The notes under the pieces: model-generated
Seen by the model: only the letters and a program-made list of their open reading frames with translations
The model's database searches: none
What the model was told of the DNA's origin: nothing
Shown: positions 1 through 12,690 of the stretch, piece after piece
Layout: each line of letters starts with the position of its first letter
Position numbering within the stretch: the stretch's first letter is position 1
Translations under genes and position numbers: made by a program
Assembly: GCF_014898055.3 (NCBI RefSeq)
Contig: NW_023601433.1
Span: 89,537,106 to 89,601,105, forward strand
Reading direction: 5' to 3'
DNA length: 64,000 bases
DNA from: Talpa occidentalis
Lineage: Eukaryota; Chordata; Mammalia; Eulipotyphla; Talpidae

Positions 1-537
1 TTAGAGCAGCTCTCGGTCCTGGCTTGCTGCGGGCGAAGAAATGTAGGAACCGCGCTTGTCTGCTGTGGGCAAACCTTGCCCCTTGCCTGAAGTCACAGCA
101 GCCTCCTGGGAATGCAGAAGGGGTTGCCTGGCTTGGTTTCCTAACAGGAGGAAGGGGGAGTAGCTGTCTGACTCTTGATTCTGTCCAGCAGCTCGAGTCC
201 TTAATGGGCGGCTGCTGTATAGCGGAGGGCAGCAGTTCCGTTTGAAGGAGGCTTCTCGGCCTCTTCCTGCCCTGCACAGAATGCATTTTACACCCCGCCA
301 CAGAGGGCCTGAGCGAGAGTGAGCACGTGACACTGTGTCCCGCTGTATGCCCTTTTGTATCTGCTCATGGGCTCACACATACACACAGAGGGGCCACGAA
401 TGTGCCGCAGGGAGAGTCGTCTCCCCAGTAAGTGATGCTGGAAAACCGGATATATCCACAGAGTGAAGGGGCCGGCAGCAGCTCCAGAAACTAACTCAGA
501 ATGAGGAATCGGATGGGAGAGCCGAAGCCGTCAAACT

Positions 538-1300
538 CTAGCTGGAAACACAGGGGTGAGCTCCTGGACGTCGGTCTCGGTGATGATAATTTGCACTTGA
601 GTCCAAAAGCCAAAGCAATGAAAGTAAACAATAAACAAGTAGGGGATGTATCGAGCTGAAAAGCTTCTGCACAGCAAAGGAAACCAGCCACAGAATGAAG
701 AGGCAGTGGCTGGATGGGAGACGATATTTGCAAATAATGTATCTGATCAGGCTTAACATCCAAACGATGTAAGGACGAATCCAACTTCATTGCAAAGACG
801 GTGTGATTCAACAGAGGGCAGAAGGGCCGAGTCAACGATGGCAATCTGCACAGAAGACCTTCAGAATCCCAGCGAGCGCGTGGAAAGGAGCCGGACACCA
901 CTGACCTTTGGGGAGACGCAAGTCCAGCCACAGTGGACGCCACTTCTCGCCTGCAGCGTGGCTGTTCCCAAAAGACAAGAAGCAGCGGGTGTGGGAGAGA
1001 GCGAGGACGCCGGGAGGTCCCCTGTTGGTGGGGATGTAATTGGAGCGGCCGCCTGGGAATTGGACACTGTGGACAGCCCTGAAAAATTAAAACTAAATTT
1101 AATTAGTGATCCAGCACTGCCCCTTCTGGTGCATGGCCAGGACATTCGTTTGGAAAGATGTGAGTATCGTGTCCGTGGCAGCATCACTTACGCTGGCCAC
1201 GATATGGAGACAGCCAGAGCCGCCCTGGTGCCTGAGTCCATGCGGGAGACGCACAGTGGACTAACCCAGCCGCTGAGCGTGAGATCCCGCCGGGGGCACT
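538..1300 (+). mobile_element. Old L1 3' end (end of ORF2 and 3' UTR), degraded
   Basis: The stretch 575-785 follows the L1 ORF2 C-terminal coding pattern, including AAAAGCTTCTGCACAGCAAA, then a GGCAGTGGCTGGATGGGAG-like segment and GATATTTGCAAATAATGTAT. From about 1060 it continues into the L1 3' UTR pattern (AAAAATTAAAACTAAATTTA, GATCCAGCACTGCCCCTTCT). Many substitutions and small gaps show that it is an ancient dead copy. The part between about 790 and 1050 is more diverged. Confidence 0.75.
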
Positions 1301-4300
1301 CACCTGGACGCTTCCGAAGGGCACCAGATAAGAAAGACTGCAGGTGTAGGTCACCTCTGTGGGTGTGAGCAGACAGATGCATAGATGCCAGAGCTTGGGG
1401 TGTGAGCTGGGTGAGGGGCTCCAAGGGACACACTAATTCCAATTAATTGTGAAATTAGCAAAAATCAGGCCAACGATGGAGTCCCTGATTCCAGACCCCA
1501 CCAGACGTCATGCCTCTTGCAGCTTCAGCCTCTTCCAAAGCACCACCCCAAGCGTGTGCATCTGGTTCCTGACCAGCACCCGTGAGGGCTCCTGTGCCGG
1601 GAGCCCCGGCCTCCTCCCGAGGGAAGGTGGCTTTACCTAGAACCTTCTTTAGCTAATAACATGCCCACCCTCTTTCTTTCCATCGGTGCCCTCCATTTTG
1701 TGGGAGCTCCCGAGAGTCTGGACTGGAGGTTGCCCGATTTATGACTCATTTAATGAAACCTGTGCAGCCTCTACTGGGTGAGCTTTGCTTTATCATAGCG
1801 CGTCCTGGCGTGGAACACACAGCCCGGCCACTGCAGGTGATCCCGCGCTGCCAGTTTGCAAGCGGCTGAGGGAGAGTCCACCTCGAAAGCTCTTAGGAAC
1901 GTGTGTGGTGACAGGTGATAGCCCGGCCCTTCCAGGCCCTCGTCCTCCCCGCCCGCGAGGACCGCGGCTGCTCATGCGGCTTCCCTGGCGCCAGGCCGCC
2001 CCGCGCAGGTGCAGCTGCTCCCGGATAAGCCTGAGTCCCTCTGGGTCTCTGGGCCACTGACCTCTGGGCCACCGCGTCCTCCTCTGGGTCTCCTGCGACG
2101 GGCACGGTGCCCGGGAGGAGCACTCCGCCCAGGGATGTGCTGGGACTGGAAGATGAAAGTCACTACGAGGGGCCCAGCCCTGCGGGACCAGCAGGGTCCT
2201 GGAGGTTCGGGGAGGGACCGCAGAGCCCGGGCGAGCAGGGGAGACAGCGCCCCCCGCCCCCCGTCTGCACCGTGCAGAGTGAGAGCCAGGCCGCAGAACG
2301 GCGCCCGACTCCGGAGACTAATGAGCGAGAAGGGATGAAGGAAGAACGTTCCTCACGGGCCTGCAGCTGCCTCCAACCTGGAGCCAGCACGTTTTCTGTC
2401 GACATCATAAAATCATGTCCGGATGAACCTCCTGTCTGCTCTGATCTTGATGGTGCCTGTGAAATGCGTTTAATCGTCGGGGAAAAAAATCAGGGAATTG
2501 GCTAAAAGTCTGGCGCTCACTTTAACTCTTCAGATCTTCGCTCGCACAGCCTGCGGGTCTCAGCCCTGCGCCCGCCCAGCCCCCGCTGCTGCACAAAGCG
2601 GAGGGGGCCTCTCCCCACGAGGCTCCCTGATTGCTGGGGGGCAGGTGGGGGTCCAGGCAACCACCTTCAGGCCGAGGAGCTGCTGCCCGAGCGAGAACAC
2701 TTGCTGTTCCCAGTCACCACCAGCCTTCTCCCTGAGGACGGGGTCTCTTGGTGCCCCTCACAGTCTGCTGGGCGGTCTCCGCTCCCCAGACGCGCTGCTA
2801 ACCCAGACCCGTGGGTAACACAAAGCTGGGCCGCCGCTTCGATTTCACACAGGCCACGGTTGCTCTCCCCAGCAACACCGGCTCCCCGCGCCGGGCTCTG
2901 CAGTCACTTTGCAGCCAGCTCTTCGCCGCGAGCCCCTGCCGTGGGACACCCCAGAGCTCGTTGTTCTCGCCGTCGGGAAGTCGGCCTGGCTGGACACTCG
3001 GCCAACCTGTGGCTGCCCGGGGCTGGCCCACGCCTGCCTGCACCCCACTCGGCCGCCCGGGGCCAGGGTAGCTTGCGGGTCTTTCCCAAGCCAGAGCGGC
3101 CATCTCAAAGACGCGTCCCTCCCCGGGCTGCTCGCCACAGCGCGTCCACCGCCGAGGAGCCGTGGAGAAGGGCTCGCCCCACGCGCTCCCTGAACGGCCC
3201 CGCCCTCCAGACGCCGGGGCAGGGGGGTGGTGGAGGATTGGGCTCATCGGTGTAAAGGACGCCGACCTGCCAAGTGACCGCGGGAGCCCCTGGAAGCCCA
3301 GAGGCCTCGTGTGTTCCGAATAACAGGTCGGCGAGCAGGACCGCACAGAGCATAGGCTCACTGCCCTGCTCCCGCGGGCCCCGGCCCTCCGGTGGCTGTT
3401 CCCCAAGCGGGGCGGGTTACAGACCCCCTGGAAGCCAGCAGGGAAGCTGCTCCCCGAGAGGAAAAGGAGGTTGGCACGTCCTGTCCTCTCCAGCGCCCCG
3501 TGGATGGGCACTCGAGGGACACTCACGGGTGGTGATAGACGCCCAGTGGCGCTCGGGGCTCTGCTTGGCCATCTGCTGGTCACTGCAGACCCTGGTCGTT
3601 TCCTCCCCATCTCCGAGCACGCAGGCCTCTGTGAGGGAGGCTCCACCCACGAGGACTGGGGTAAGGCACAGCCAGAGCCGGCCAGAAGCGAGAACGGGCC
3701 GGGAAGCGGCGCTGCAGAGCGGCTCGGCCAGAGCTTCCTCCACACGCCGGCGTCCAGACCAGACACGCTGCGGGGGGACGCTCCCTCCGTGGTGCTGGGA
3801 AGCCTGGCCTGGCCCGCGGCAGCAGACCTGGAGGGCCGGCTCTACTCAAGCCTGTGCCCGCGGCCTCGCTGTGCCCAGAGGTCCCACAGGTCCCAGGAGC
3901 GCCGGGGCCGGGCCCGCTGCGGGGAGACCCTGTCTGCTCTTCCCGGAGGTGGTTCTCCTCCCGAGGTGCCGTCTGACGTTGAGGGGGGCTGCGCTTGGGG
4001 TCTGCCCAGCCTCCCCTCCGAGAGCCGTGCCACGTGACTTGGGCGAACATCTGGGGAAATCAAATATTTCTCAAGTATAAGAAAAGTAATTAAGGGAACA
4101 CACGAAACTGGACACTGAAAATGAAAATAAATTGGGTGGAAATTGACCCGACATGTATCCACAAGCCAAGAGGCAGCGGCAGCCACCACCCCCAAACAGG
4201 GCCCCTCCCGCGGGGGACACCCAGCCAATGGCGGCCCCCGAAGACTTTCTACTCCGGGAAGAAGTCGTTTCCTTGACAACCTGTCTGCCTTCGTTCCCAC

Positions 4301-5264
4301 TCGCCTCTTCCCCCCGTCTCTGAGACACGGGGACATCTAGATACACCGCGCGGGGGGGCCGGGGCCGTCCTTGGGCCGTCCCGGGGAGTCTGGCCACGTT
4401 ACCCCTCGCTGTCAGCAGCGCCCAACCTGGCGTTTGCAAAGACTTGGCAACACCTGCCGAGATAATTGCAGATTCTCGGAATGTATTTTTAGACACGTGC
4501 ACGCACGTGCCGTGGACACACGCACTTGAGCGCTTTGAGCGGGTTTCGCGAGTGTGACTCCGAGAAGGAAATCATGCCGAGGAGGCGGAGTGCTCCTGAG
4601 GGGAGGCTGCGAGTGTCTCCTCTGGTCTGGGATCTTACCCCACACTCAGGTGAAGCCACAGAGCAGGCACCGGGGCGTCCTGCGGGTGAGGGCGACACGC
4701 AGAGCAGCTCCGGCGCTAGTGCTTGAGCGTGGAACTGGGGAGCCTCGGCTGTGTGCCCCAAACAGCAGTGCCCGTGGCAGGGAGCCAGAGCGGGTCCTCA
4801 GTGCTCAGAGACCTTCGCTCCCTCCTCTGCCCCCCACTCTGAGAACCCCTTCAAGCCAACCTTCTCTGGTCTCCGTCACTATGTTGTTCTCATCTCTAGA
4901 GAATTCCTAATGATTTGCCTCCGCACCCCAAGAGTGACCTACTTCCCCCTCTCTCTGACTTCCACGCGTCTGTTCTAGGGAGAGTGGATGAGCAGGGAGA
5001 GGCACAGATGGTCAGTGCCTTGTTGAACCCGTCTGACAAGTCCAGATGCGGAACCCCCAACCCCAGGGAGTTCTCACTCCTGCGTGGACAACACGTCCTC
5101 CCCTACAGAAGCGACCGCAGCGCATCGGGCGCTGTCCTGGGGTCGGTGCTGCCTGCTCTGGGATCTCTTGCCCATAGTCGTGTTGTCTGTGCGCGTCCTG
5201 CCTGGCCTCTGACTCGGCTTAGGGCTGAGATGCTCCCTGGTGTGGCGTGTGTCTGCAGCGCTCT

Positions 5265-5345
5265 CCTGTTCCTCGCTGAGTAATATTCCACTCTGACACG
5301 TCAGGTGACATCCGTGCACCTGCGCCATCTCTGCTTCCTGCACAC
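5265..5345 (-). mobile_element. Small L1 3' UTR fragment, reverse orientation
   Basis: TCCTCGCTGAGTAATATTCC followed by ACTCTGACACGTCAGGTG resembles the reverse complement of the L1 3' UTR stretch that normally reads GGAATACTATTCAGC. It is short and diverged, so only a tentative call is possible. Confidence 0.45.
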
Positions 5346-7204
5346 GTGAGACGCAGAGGGTGGGCACTCGGCTCACAGGCAGGTGGGGGCCAGCAGGCGA
5401 ATGGTGGCTCTCTGGTACCGCATCCCACGCCGGCTTCTTAAGACCCCAGAACCGCTGTGTAGTGTTTGGACGTGTCCTGAACCTCACATGACAGTGCCGC
5501 CACCTTGCGGGCTACGCTGGACAGCTTTTGCTTTTAACCCGTACGCCTTCATACCGTCACACTAACCTCCAGATGGAGGACTGCGTGTGGAGCAGCAGGA
5601 AGCAGTGGACAGTGTAGGGGTGGCGGGAGATATGGGGAAGGAAGCCCTTCCAGCGCCCTCTTGGTGAACGGGCAGCCCCTTCCCTGTCTGCTGACTCAAG
5701 ACCAGCCCGGGTGATGGGGGTTCTCGGCCCGCAGTGGAGGGAGGACTCTGGCTCTTCAGGGGCCAGAAGCAGAGGGGGACCGTCTTCCCCTCCCTCACCC
5801 TGCCCCAGAAACCCCTGAAGTGCCCCGAGAGCACGTGCCCGGCCGTGTGTCGTGCTCCCCGGCTCCGTTCATCACAGCCCCCGAGCCCCTCCGGTTGCAA
5901 CACCATGTCTCGGGGAGCGCAGGCCAGCTTCCCAGTGACTTATCTGTGGAGCCCAGTGAGGGCGGCGTGGTGGGTCCCAGCAGCCTAGACTGGCTCCTGG
6001 TACCACAGTTTGAACCCCAGTGCTGGGCTCCGAGGGCGCCGGCCTACAGGAGGCATGGAGGAGGCGTGGAGGAGGCATGGAGGTTGTCTGCGGGCAAAAC
6101 AGAACAGCCCATTGTAGAGACGTCTGTCTTGGTTGGCAGGAAGCAGGTCTTTCGCTCCATTTTTTCCCCTGGAAAACAGCCTTGAGGTTGATGGGTTTGG
6201 CTACAATCAAACATTTTGGGCGTCTTAAGAAGGTGTGATTTACCAGTGGATTCTGCCCTGCATTTAGCCCCAAGCTCCCGGCTTTGCTGGGCACAGAGCA
6301 GCATGTGTGTTTCTGGCTGTGCCAGGCATCCGGGGCACTGAGGGGGTGGTCAGTAGGTGGTGGGTCCCTGCGCCGTTGCTGTGATCCTCTCTGGCTCAGA
6401 TCTAAACTCTCAGCACTTGATACGCTTCCTAAGCGCAGCAGCTGCTTAAGGAGCTCTCCTCAGTCCACTCAGAGCCTTTGCACAGGGTCCTCGATTTGTT
6501 CTCGATCTAACTCAGTTCCCGCTGCTGGACATTGGCCTCCGTGCTCGCCGGGAGCTCGTTCCGGGGCATTAGACACAGTCCGTGTTCACGCGCGGCTCCT
6601 TCGCCTGCCATTTCTCGGCTCCTTGCTTGCTCTTGTGTCCCCAGTTCTCACCTCCAGGGGCCCCAAGCTCTCTGCCCTGCCCTACTGGCCCCTGCTGGCC
6701 CCAGCTATACCTGACAGTGACCGCTTGCCTCTCCCAGCCTCTCCCGGGGATGTTTCCGATGGAAACAAGCCTCCGTCATCCTAATGGTCTTTTGACTAAC
6801 TCATTAGGATTTATAAGTTCTACAAGTATCTAAATTTTTTATTACATTTTCATTTTAATTAAATGGTCCACTTATGTAACTAATCTCCATAGCAGCAGAA
6901 ACCTGTGCGTGTGCTGCTGCCTGCTCTGACCTCCGCCCCGGCGGCCGGGCCGAGCCGACGCCTGTTCCCACAGCCTCTGTCCGACATGGCGCTGGAGGTT
7001 CCAGCCAAGGCAGTTAAGCAGAAGGAAAGCGATAAAGGGCCCCCAGCTTGGAAAGGAAGGAGCCAAAATATCTGTGTGCGGGTGACTTGATGTTGTACGT
7101 CGAGAACCCTAAGAAATTAATTTTGAAGGATTAGAAGCAATAAAACCCTTCAGCGAGAGTGCGGCTCTAAGAGCAGTGTCGAAGTCCCGTTTCTATCTGC
7201 TGGT

Positions 7205-9130
7205 GGGGAACTTCTGAGGACGAAATTAAGAAAACATTGTGCTGAAGCATCATAAAGGATAAAATAGGGAAGCATTTAACAAAAGGAAACAAGACACTCG
7301 GAAAACTACGAAACATTTTTGAAAGAAAGACGAGAAACCTGGATACATGGAAGGCGCTGTGCTCGGCCTGGAGGAGTCGGAGGAGTCGGGGGTGTCGCGA
7401 TGGGGTGGCCTCTCCAACTCCCAGCTTTGGCAGAAATAGTCAAGCTGATCCTAAAATTCATATGGAAATACGAGAGAGCCAGAATAGGCAAAAAACATGA
7501 AAAAGTACAACCCAGTTGGAGGCTTCCACACCCTATTTCAAAAACTCACTACACAAGCTTTTAGCACAAAGACTACGTGGGGCGGGCAGGAAGACGGGCG
7601 TCCCGAGCGGCGGGACAGGCTTGAAGCCACCCATGAACTTCTGATTTATGGTCAATTGATTTTCAACAAGGGTGAGTGTCAAGACAATTGCACGGGGAGA
7701 CAATGGCCTTTCCATAAATGGGGGGAGACCATTCATCCTCACACAAAAGAATGCGGTTAGACCCCTACGCACACCAACTCAAACATTAACTCAAAATGGA
7801 TCGAGGGCCTGAGTGGAAAAGCTGCAGCGAGCACTCCAAGAAGAAAGCAGGTACAGGTGTAAATCCCCACGACCTTGGCCGGGCAGTGGCGTCTTGGCTT
7901 CAACACTAAAAGCACAAATGACAAAGAAAAGAGATAAATCAGATCCCACCGCAATGTTTGTGCTGTGAAGAACCCTATGTAGGAAGTGAAAGGACAACCC
8001 GCAGAGTGGGAGAAGATACTTGCAAATCGCGATCTGATAAGAGGCTCTCATTCGGAATAGATGAGGAGTTAAAACAATTCAATAAAGATAACCCGATTTA
8101 AAAGTGGGCAGAGAACATGAGTAGACATTTCCCCAAGGAAGATATTCAAAGGCAAATGAACACTCAAAATGATGCTCAACTTTGATGCAAATCAAAAATG
8201 CAAAGAACAGCCACTTCATGCACACTCGGATGACTGTAATTAAAAGGCAAAAATGTTGGCAAGGATGTAGACAAACAAGCTTCTACACTGCTGGTGAGAA
8301 TGTGAAATGGTACAAACATATTGGAAAACGCTTTGATAATTCTTCAAAAAGTTAAACATCGGGCCTCCCCGGTGGCGCAGCGGGTTGAGCGCAGCGCTGT
8401 GAAGCTGTCCGCAGCCTCTGCAGCGCGGGTTCGATTCCCGGCCAGCCAGGGAGATTCCCACATGGCGCGGCAGACCTCTCCTGTCTCCCCGCTGCTCCCC
8501 TCAGCAGTGTCTTCGGTCTGTCTGCCTGTTCTGCTCCCCGCTCTCTCTGGTGAACTTGCTCACCCTCCCGCACCTCTGACCTGTGCCCCAGTTCTTGTAT
8601 AAATAAATAAATCTTAAAAAAAAAAAAAGTTAAACATAGTTACCATGTGACCTTGTATTTCTACTCATAGGTGTACACTATGAGGCTTGAAGGCATGTAT
8701 TCACACCAAAACCTGTCCAGGTGTGTCCACCGCCGCACTACCCACATAGCCAAGGAGTGGAAACCACCCTGGTGTTCATCCACAGATGAATGGATAAACA
8801 AAAAGGAGGTAGAACCACAAGTGGAATACTGTTCGGCCCTGAAAAAGGAATGAATGACCAATTCTTGCTACAACCTGGATGAACCTTGAAAGCATGCTAT
8901 ATGAAAGCAGTTAGACCCAGAAGACGTGTATGATTACTTGTGTGTGAGATTTGCATGGGGTGTGTTAGGGACTTGGGGGATGTGCAGGGGGAGGGGTGGG
9001 GAGCGACAACGAATAGCTGCAGATTTCCTTTGGGAGTGATGAAAGAGTCCAGATACCAGATTGCTGTGATGGTCACAAAGCTTCCTGAATATACTAAAAA
9101 ACACTGGATCGTACTTGAAGGTTAAATAGA
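7205..9130 (+). mobile_element. L1 fragment: ORF2 C-terminus through 3' UTR, split by a SINE
   Basis: The pattern GACGAAATTAAGAAAACATT near 7220 is typical of late ORF2. It is followed by CTAAAATTCATATGGAAATA (about 7451), GGTCAATTGATTTTCAACAA (about 7649) and GAGAAGATACTTGCAAATCG (about 8009). The 3' UTR pattern CTGGTGAGAATGTGAAATGG (about 8291) resumes after the inserted SINE with GAATGGATAAACAAAAAGGA. The reading frame is broken by stops and indels, so no active reverse transcriptase is encoded. It may begin somewhat before 7205. Confidence 0.85.
8361..8623 (+). mobile_element. tRNA-derived SINE inserted in the L1, with target-site duplications
   Basis: The element starts GGGCCTCCCCGGTGGCGCAG. 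Its tRNA-like head has a good RNA polymerase III A box (TGGCGCAGCGGG, 8374-8385) and a perfect-looking B box (GGTTCGATTCC, 8428-8438). A C/T-rich body and an AAATAAATAAATCTT tail with poly-A follow. The 14-bp direct repeat AAAAAGTTAAACAT flanks it at 8347-8360 and 8624-8637. It is therefore a clean retroposon insertion, younger than the host L1. I do not recognise the family name; it is not Alu, B1, pig PRE1, camelid Vic-1 or equine ERE. Confidence 0.85.
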
Positions 9131-9424
9131 AAGACGTGGATAATTTCTCGGTTAAAATGCAGCATCAGAAACATCGTAGCTATTCATACTTGATGGGGGC
9201 GCGGGAAAGACAAAAAACTATTTCAGTGCTTAGAAAGTCCAAACTTCTCTACAGGAAGAAATCGCTGTCAAAAGAAACCTCTCCGGAGCGACAGTTTCTG
9301 AAATCTTGGCTCCTCAAGTTGGGACCAGATTAAAGCTGGGAGATCTAGTCTCCCTCAAGGCGCTGCGTGATCAGGCCATGAGTGAGCAGGCAGTGGCGTG
9401 TTCTAGACTTCGCGGCTAGGATTT

Positions 9425-9790
9425 GCTGTGGGCTGCATGGTGTCACCCAAATTCACGTGCTGAAGCCCTAGCCCCTCGGTGCGCTGAGGAGGTGACGGGA
9501 TGGGGGGCTGATGTGGTGGGACTGTGATGTAAGAACCCCCTCCCGTGTGCACACAGGGGGAGGGCCGGGGAGGCCGGGGCCCGACACCAGCCGTGCGACC
9601 CTGGCTCCGCCCCCGAACCGTCATCGGGCACACGTGGGTTTGAGCCCTGCGCCGAGCTCTGTGGGGACCCCAGGGTGGACTGGCCCAGGAGGTGGCCACC
9701 AACGGTATCACCCACACATGTTCTTCTCCCCCCGGAGAAGTGGGGTGATGCCCCATGGGGTGGAAATGGGCTTTTGGGCTCCTTGGACCC
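9425..9790 (+). mobile_element. Old MaLR-type LTR-like remnant
   Basis: TGGGCTGCATGGTGTCACCC, then AAATTCACGTGCTGAAGCCC, TAGCCCCTCGGTGCGCTGAG and GAGGTGACGGGATGG follow the opening pattern of MST/MLT1-type LTRs (AAATTCATATGTTGAAA...CCCCAATGT...GGAGGTGGGG). It is strongly diverged and the far end is uncertain. Confidence 0.45.
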
Positions 9791-11984
9791 GTGATGTGTG
9801 GGGTCCTCCTCGCCAAGTCGGGGGTGGGGGGTGTGAGGGTCTGGTCGGGCGCCCAGCGCTGCTCTTGGAGCCCCTGAGCTGCCACACACACAGGCTGAGC
9901 CCCCTGAGCCCCTGTGTCAGGAGGGAGCCCCCAACTGCCAGGTGGGCCACCTCAGAGGCCCGAGATGACCCAGAGGGGAGGCAGGGAGCGGCCCGGGCAG
10001 CTCAGCTGCTCCCAGCTGCCCGGGGGACCGTGGGCTAAGGCCCCCAGGTCCTGCACTCCTGACCCTCCGACGCGGGAGAGACAGCAGAACCGCCGCTGAG
10101 GGCCGAGCCATGGGGGCGCTGCAGTGCCAAGGAGAACGGGTACCAAGCCTGGCCAGCACTGACAGACCAGTGTGGACACCCGGCCCACACCCACGTGTTC
10201 TCAGGCACGATGCCCGGCCTCCCGGGCCTCTGCTCAGCATCCGGGGATGGAGACAGACCTACCCCCCGGGTGGTGGGGCTGAGGCTCTCTAGCGAGCACC
10301 CTTGCTGCTTAGATGCACCCGAACAGAGGTTCATTGCCCCAAAATAAAAAGACCAGCAACGCTGAAGGTCAGGTAGACGTCTCGGGCGTCCAGACAGTCC
10401 TGGACAGGAAGGCCCCGGGCACCCCTGAGCGGCCCCCTGGAGGGAGGGGTGAGCTGGACTTGGCAGGGACTGGCCAGAAAGGGGCGCGAGATTCTGCCCA
10501 ACAAGACCAGCCGTTCTGCTGTGCCTTGAGCTCCTCACTGCGTCACATCAAAAGTGGGAGAATTTTCTTGCCCCTCGCAGCTGTCAGGTGAACTCCCACA
10601 GCTCGTGCAGAGACAACGCGCCGCTGTCACTCCGGCATTGAGGTCGAAGATGGCCTTCAACTGCCTTCACTTCCTTTCAAAGAGATTCCTTAGAGGTGGG
10701 AGCCTCAAAGGCAAGGCCTCGGGAGTTAATGGCAGCGTTCTGGCGGCGCCCGCGCCTCTGGGGCCCTGAACAATGGCCCGTCTTGCCCTCGCTGTGTCTG
10801 CCATGGAGGTAATGGCCCTGCTGTTATCCCCGCTGCGAGTGCCCGGCCCGGCGCTCAGGCTGGTTAAGTGGACGAGCCAGAAGCACTTGGGAGAACAGAG
10901 CAGGTGGAAAGTCCTATTCAAAAGAAAACTCGGTGGGGTTCCCCCAAGCTCTGCACCCCAAGCAGGGGTCACCCATTAGTGTGTTAATCAGGGTGCAAGG
11001 AGAGGAGGGGCTGTGGGATTCCAGGGCCCAGGAGGGGCAGGACCGTGCGGGCCCAAAGGCCAGGGCAGGATGTCTGAGGGCAGGAGCAGGGGCTGCCCAA
11101 TGTTGTCTGGGCCCCCAAGGATGGGAAGCTGCCGCGGGGCTCTCCGGGACACCCTCAGAGGCGCAGGGACAGTGTCTCACCGGGCATCTGGCCATCCCTT
11201 GGCCCAGTCAAGGGGACCATGAAATCCACCAGACCTGGGGCATCGGTGTCTCGGGGCAGGGGCTGCTCTGCAGGGATCCCCCGTCACCTGGGCTAGGTCA
11301 AGGCGTGGCAGAGAGGTGCCATCATCAGGGGTCCTCCCCCATTCTGGAGCTCAGTGCACTCGGCAGCTTCCCGGCACTGGCGCCTCTCTTGGGGGCTGGC
11401 CCCCTCAGACCACTTTCTTACCTACAGGTGCTGCTCTTGGGGCTAGAAGAGGCAGGGTCTCTGCTCACATGTTCTGAACGACCTTTGGGAAAGCAGGTTT
11501 AACCCCAGCGGGAAGAGTCCGGCCGTGAGCCCCTGGGGAGCAGTGTTCATTTATGGACCAGCTGCTCCAGGCTGGGCAGCATCAGGCTCCCCAGAAGCAT
11601 CAGAGGTTCAGAGCCAGAACCCCAAGCTGTCCCTGACATCCCCCCACAGCTAGCTCTCGTCTAGGTGGGCACCGTGAGAGCTAGTACCCCTAACACCACA
11701 GTCAAAGGTGGTGGGTCTTCCCAAAAAAATGGGGGTTCTGTTATCCCCATAGAGGAAATGGATAGTGACCCCCAAACTGGCCAGTGGGCGCCGTGTTATC
11801 TCCCAGGCTCGGTGACGCGGGGACTGGCTCCCAAGGGGGTGGGGGCGGAGGGTGCTGGGACTTGGGTGGAGGTGAGCGAGGCCCGTGCACATGGGGGGTG
11901 CAGCTGTGCCCCCAAGTTATACAGCTGCATAAAGGAGAGGCCAGTGAGGAAAACTGGAAAGTGAGAAGGCGGCCAGCCCAGACC

Positions 11985-12690
11985 CCGGGGCCCCGTCCCC
12001 GTTACAGCCGGGAAAACACCTGCGCCGCGAGGGTGGCTCCCGGCAGTGAGTCCGCGCCCGGCGCGCCCGGCCCGCGGGCTGGTCATCGGGACCGTCCCTG
12101 CCACTGGCCACCATGGCTGCTCCCGAAGCGGGCAGCTGGCTCGGAGCCAGAGAGGCTGGGGGCTGTGACGGGCAGCCGTGGCCCTGCTGGGTCGCAGGGG
12201 TCGGCGGTCGGGCAGGGAGGGGGTCGCGGAATTATGAACCGGGCAGGACCACCGAGCGCGAGCCCCTGCCCAGATGAAGCCCCAGCCCAGAGGAGGGGGA
12301 GGGGCAGAGGGGCAGAGACGGGCACCGAGTCGAGACGGGGACAGAGACAGCCGGAGAGGCGGCGGGGAGCAGACGCCCGGGTCCTGGCCCCCCGATCCTG
12401 GTGCTCCCCGCCGAGCCTTGCTCTCCGGCCTGCCGCCATCTTTCCCGGAACCAGGCCGATCGCGGCTTCTGATGTCCACAAGCAAAGCCTCCCAGCCCAG
12501 CCGGGGCCTCCAGCCCGGCCGCCTCCTTTATTTCTCACTCCAGGGCTGCGCCCTCACCTGGAGGCCCAGCTGCGCGCGCGAGGAAGGCGATAATGAGGTT
12601 CAGGCGGCTTCCTTTCTGGCCAGACCAGCCGTCCAGCGGGGGACGGGAAGACGGGCCCCCCGGGCGCCCCCGGGCGCACGTCCCCGATAG
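11985..12690. promoter_or_regulatory. CpG-dense block, candidate orphan CpG island
   Basis: CpG pairs are packed closely, for example CGCGCCCGGCGCGCCCGGCC (near 12055) and GGGCGCCCCCGGGCGCACGT (near 12663). By eye there are about 15 CpG in the 100 bp around 12010-12110. No known first exon lies here. It may be an intragenic regulatory CpG island or an alternative promoter, or only a locally CpG-preserved intron segment. Confidence 0.4.

Noticed and set aside
2798..3766. Open frame of 322 codons on the - strand
   Set aside because: Low-complexity Pro/Arg/Ser/Gly composition driven by GC content. It has no domain, no splice context and no recognisable family, and equally long frames overlap it on the other strand.
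8361..8450. Possible tRNA gene
   Set aside because: A and B boxes are present, but the acceptor stem does not pair and the sequence continues into a SINE body with poly-A tail and target duplications.
7205..9130. Possible functional reverse transcriptase gene
   Set aside because: L1 ORF2 remnant with frameshifts and stops, interrupted by a SINE and lacking the 5' part.
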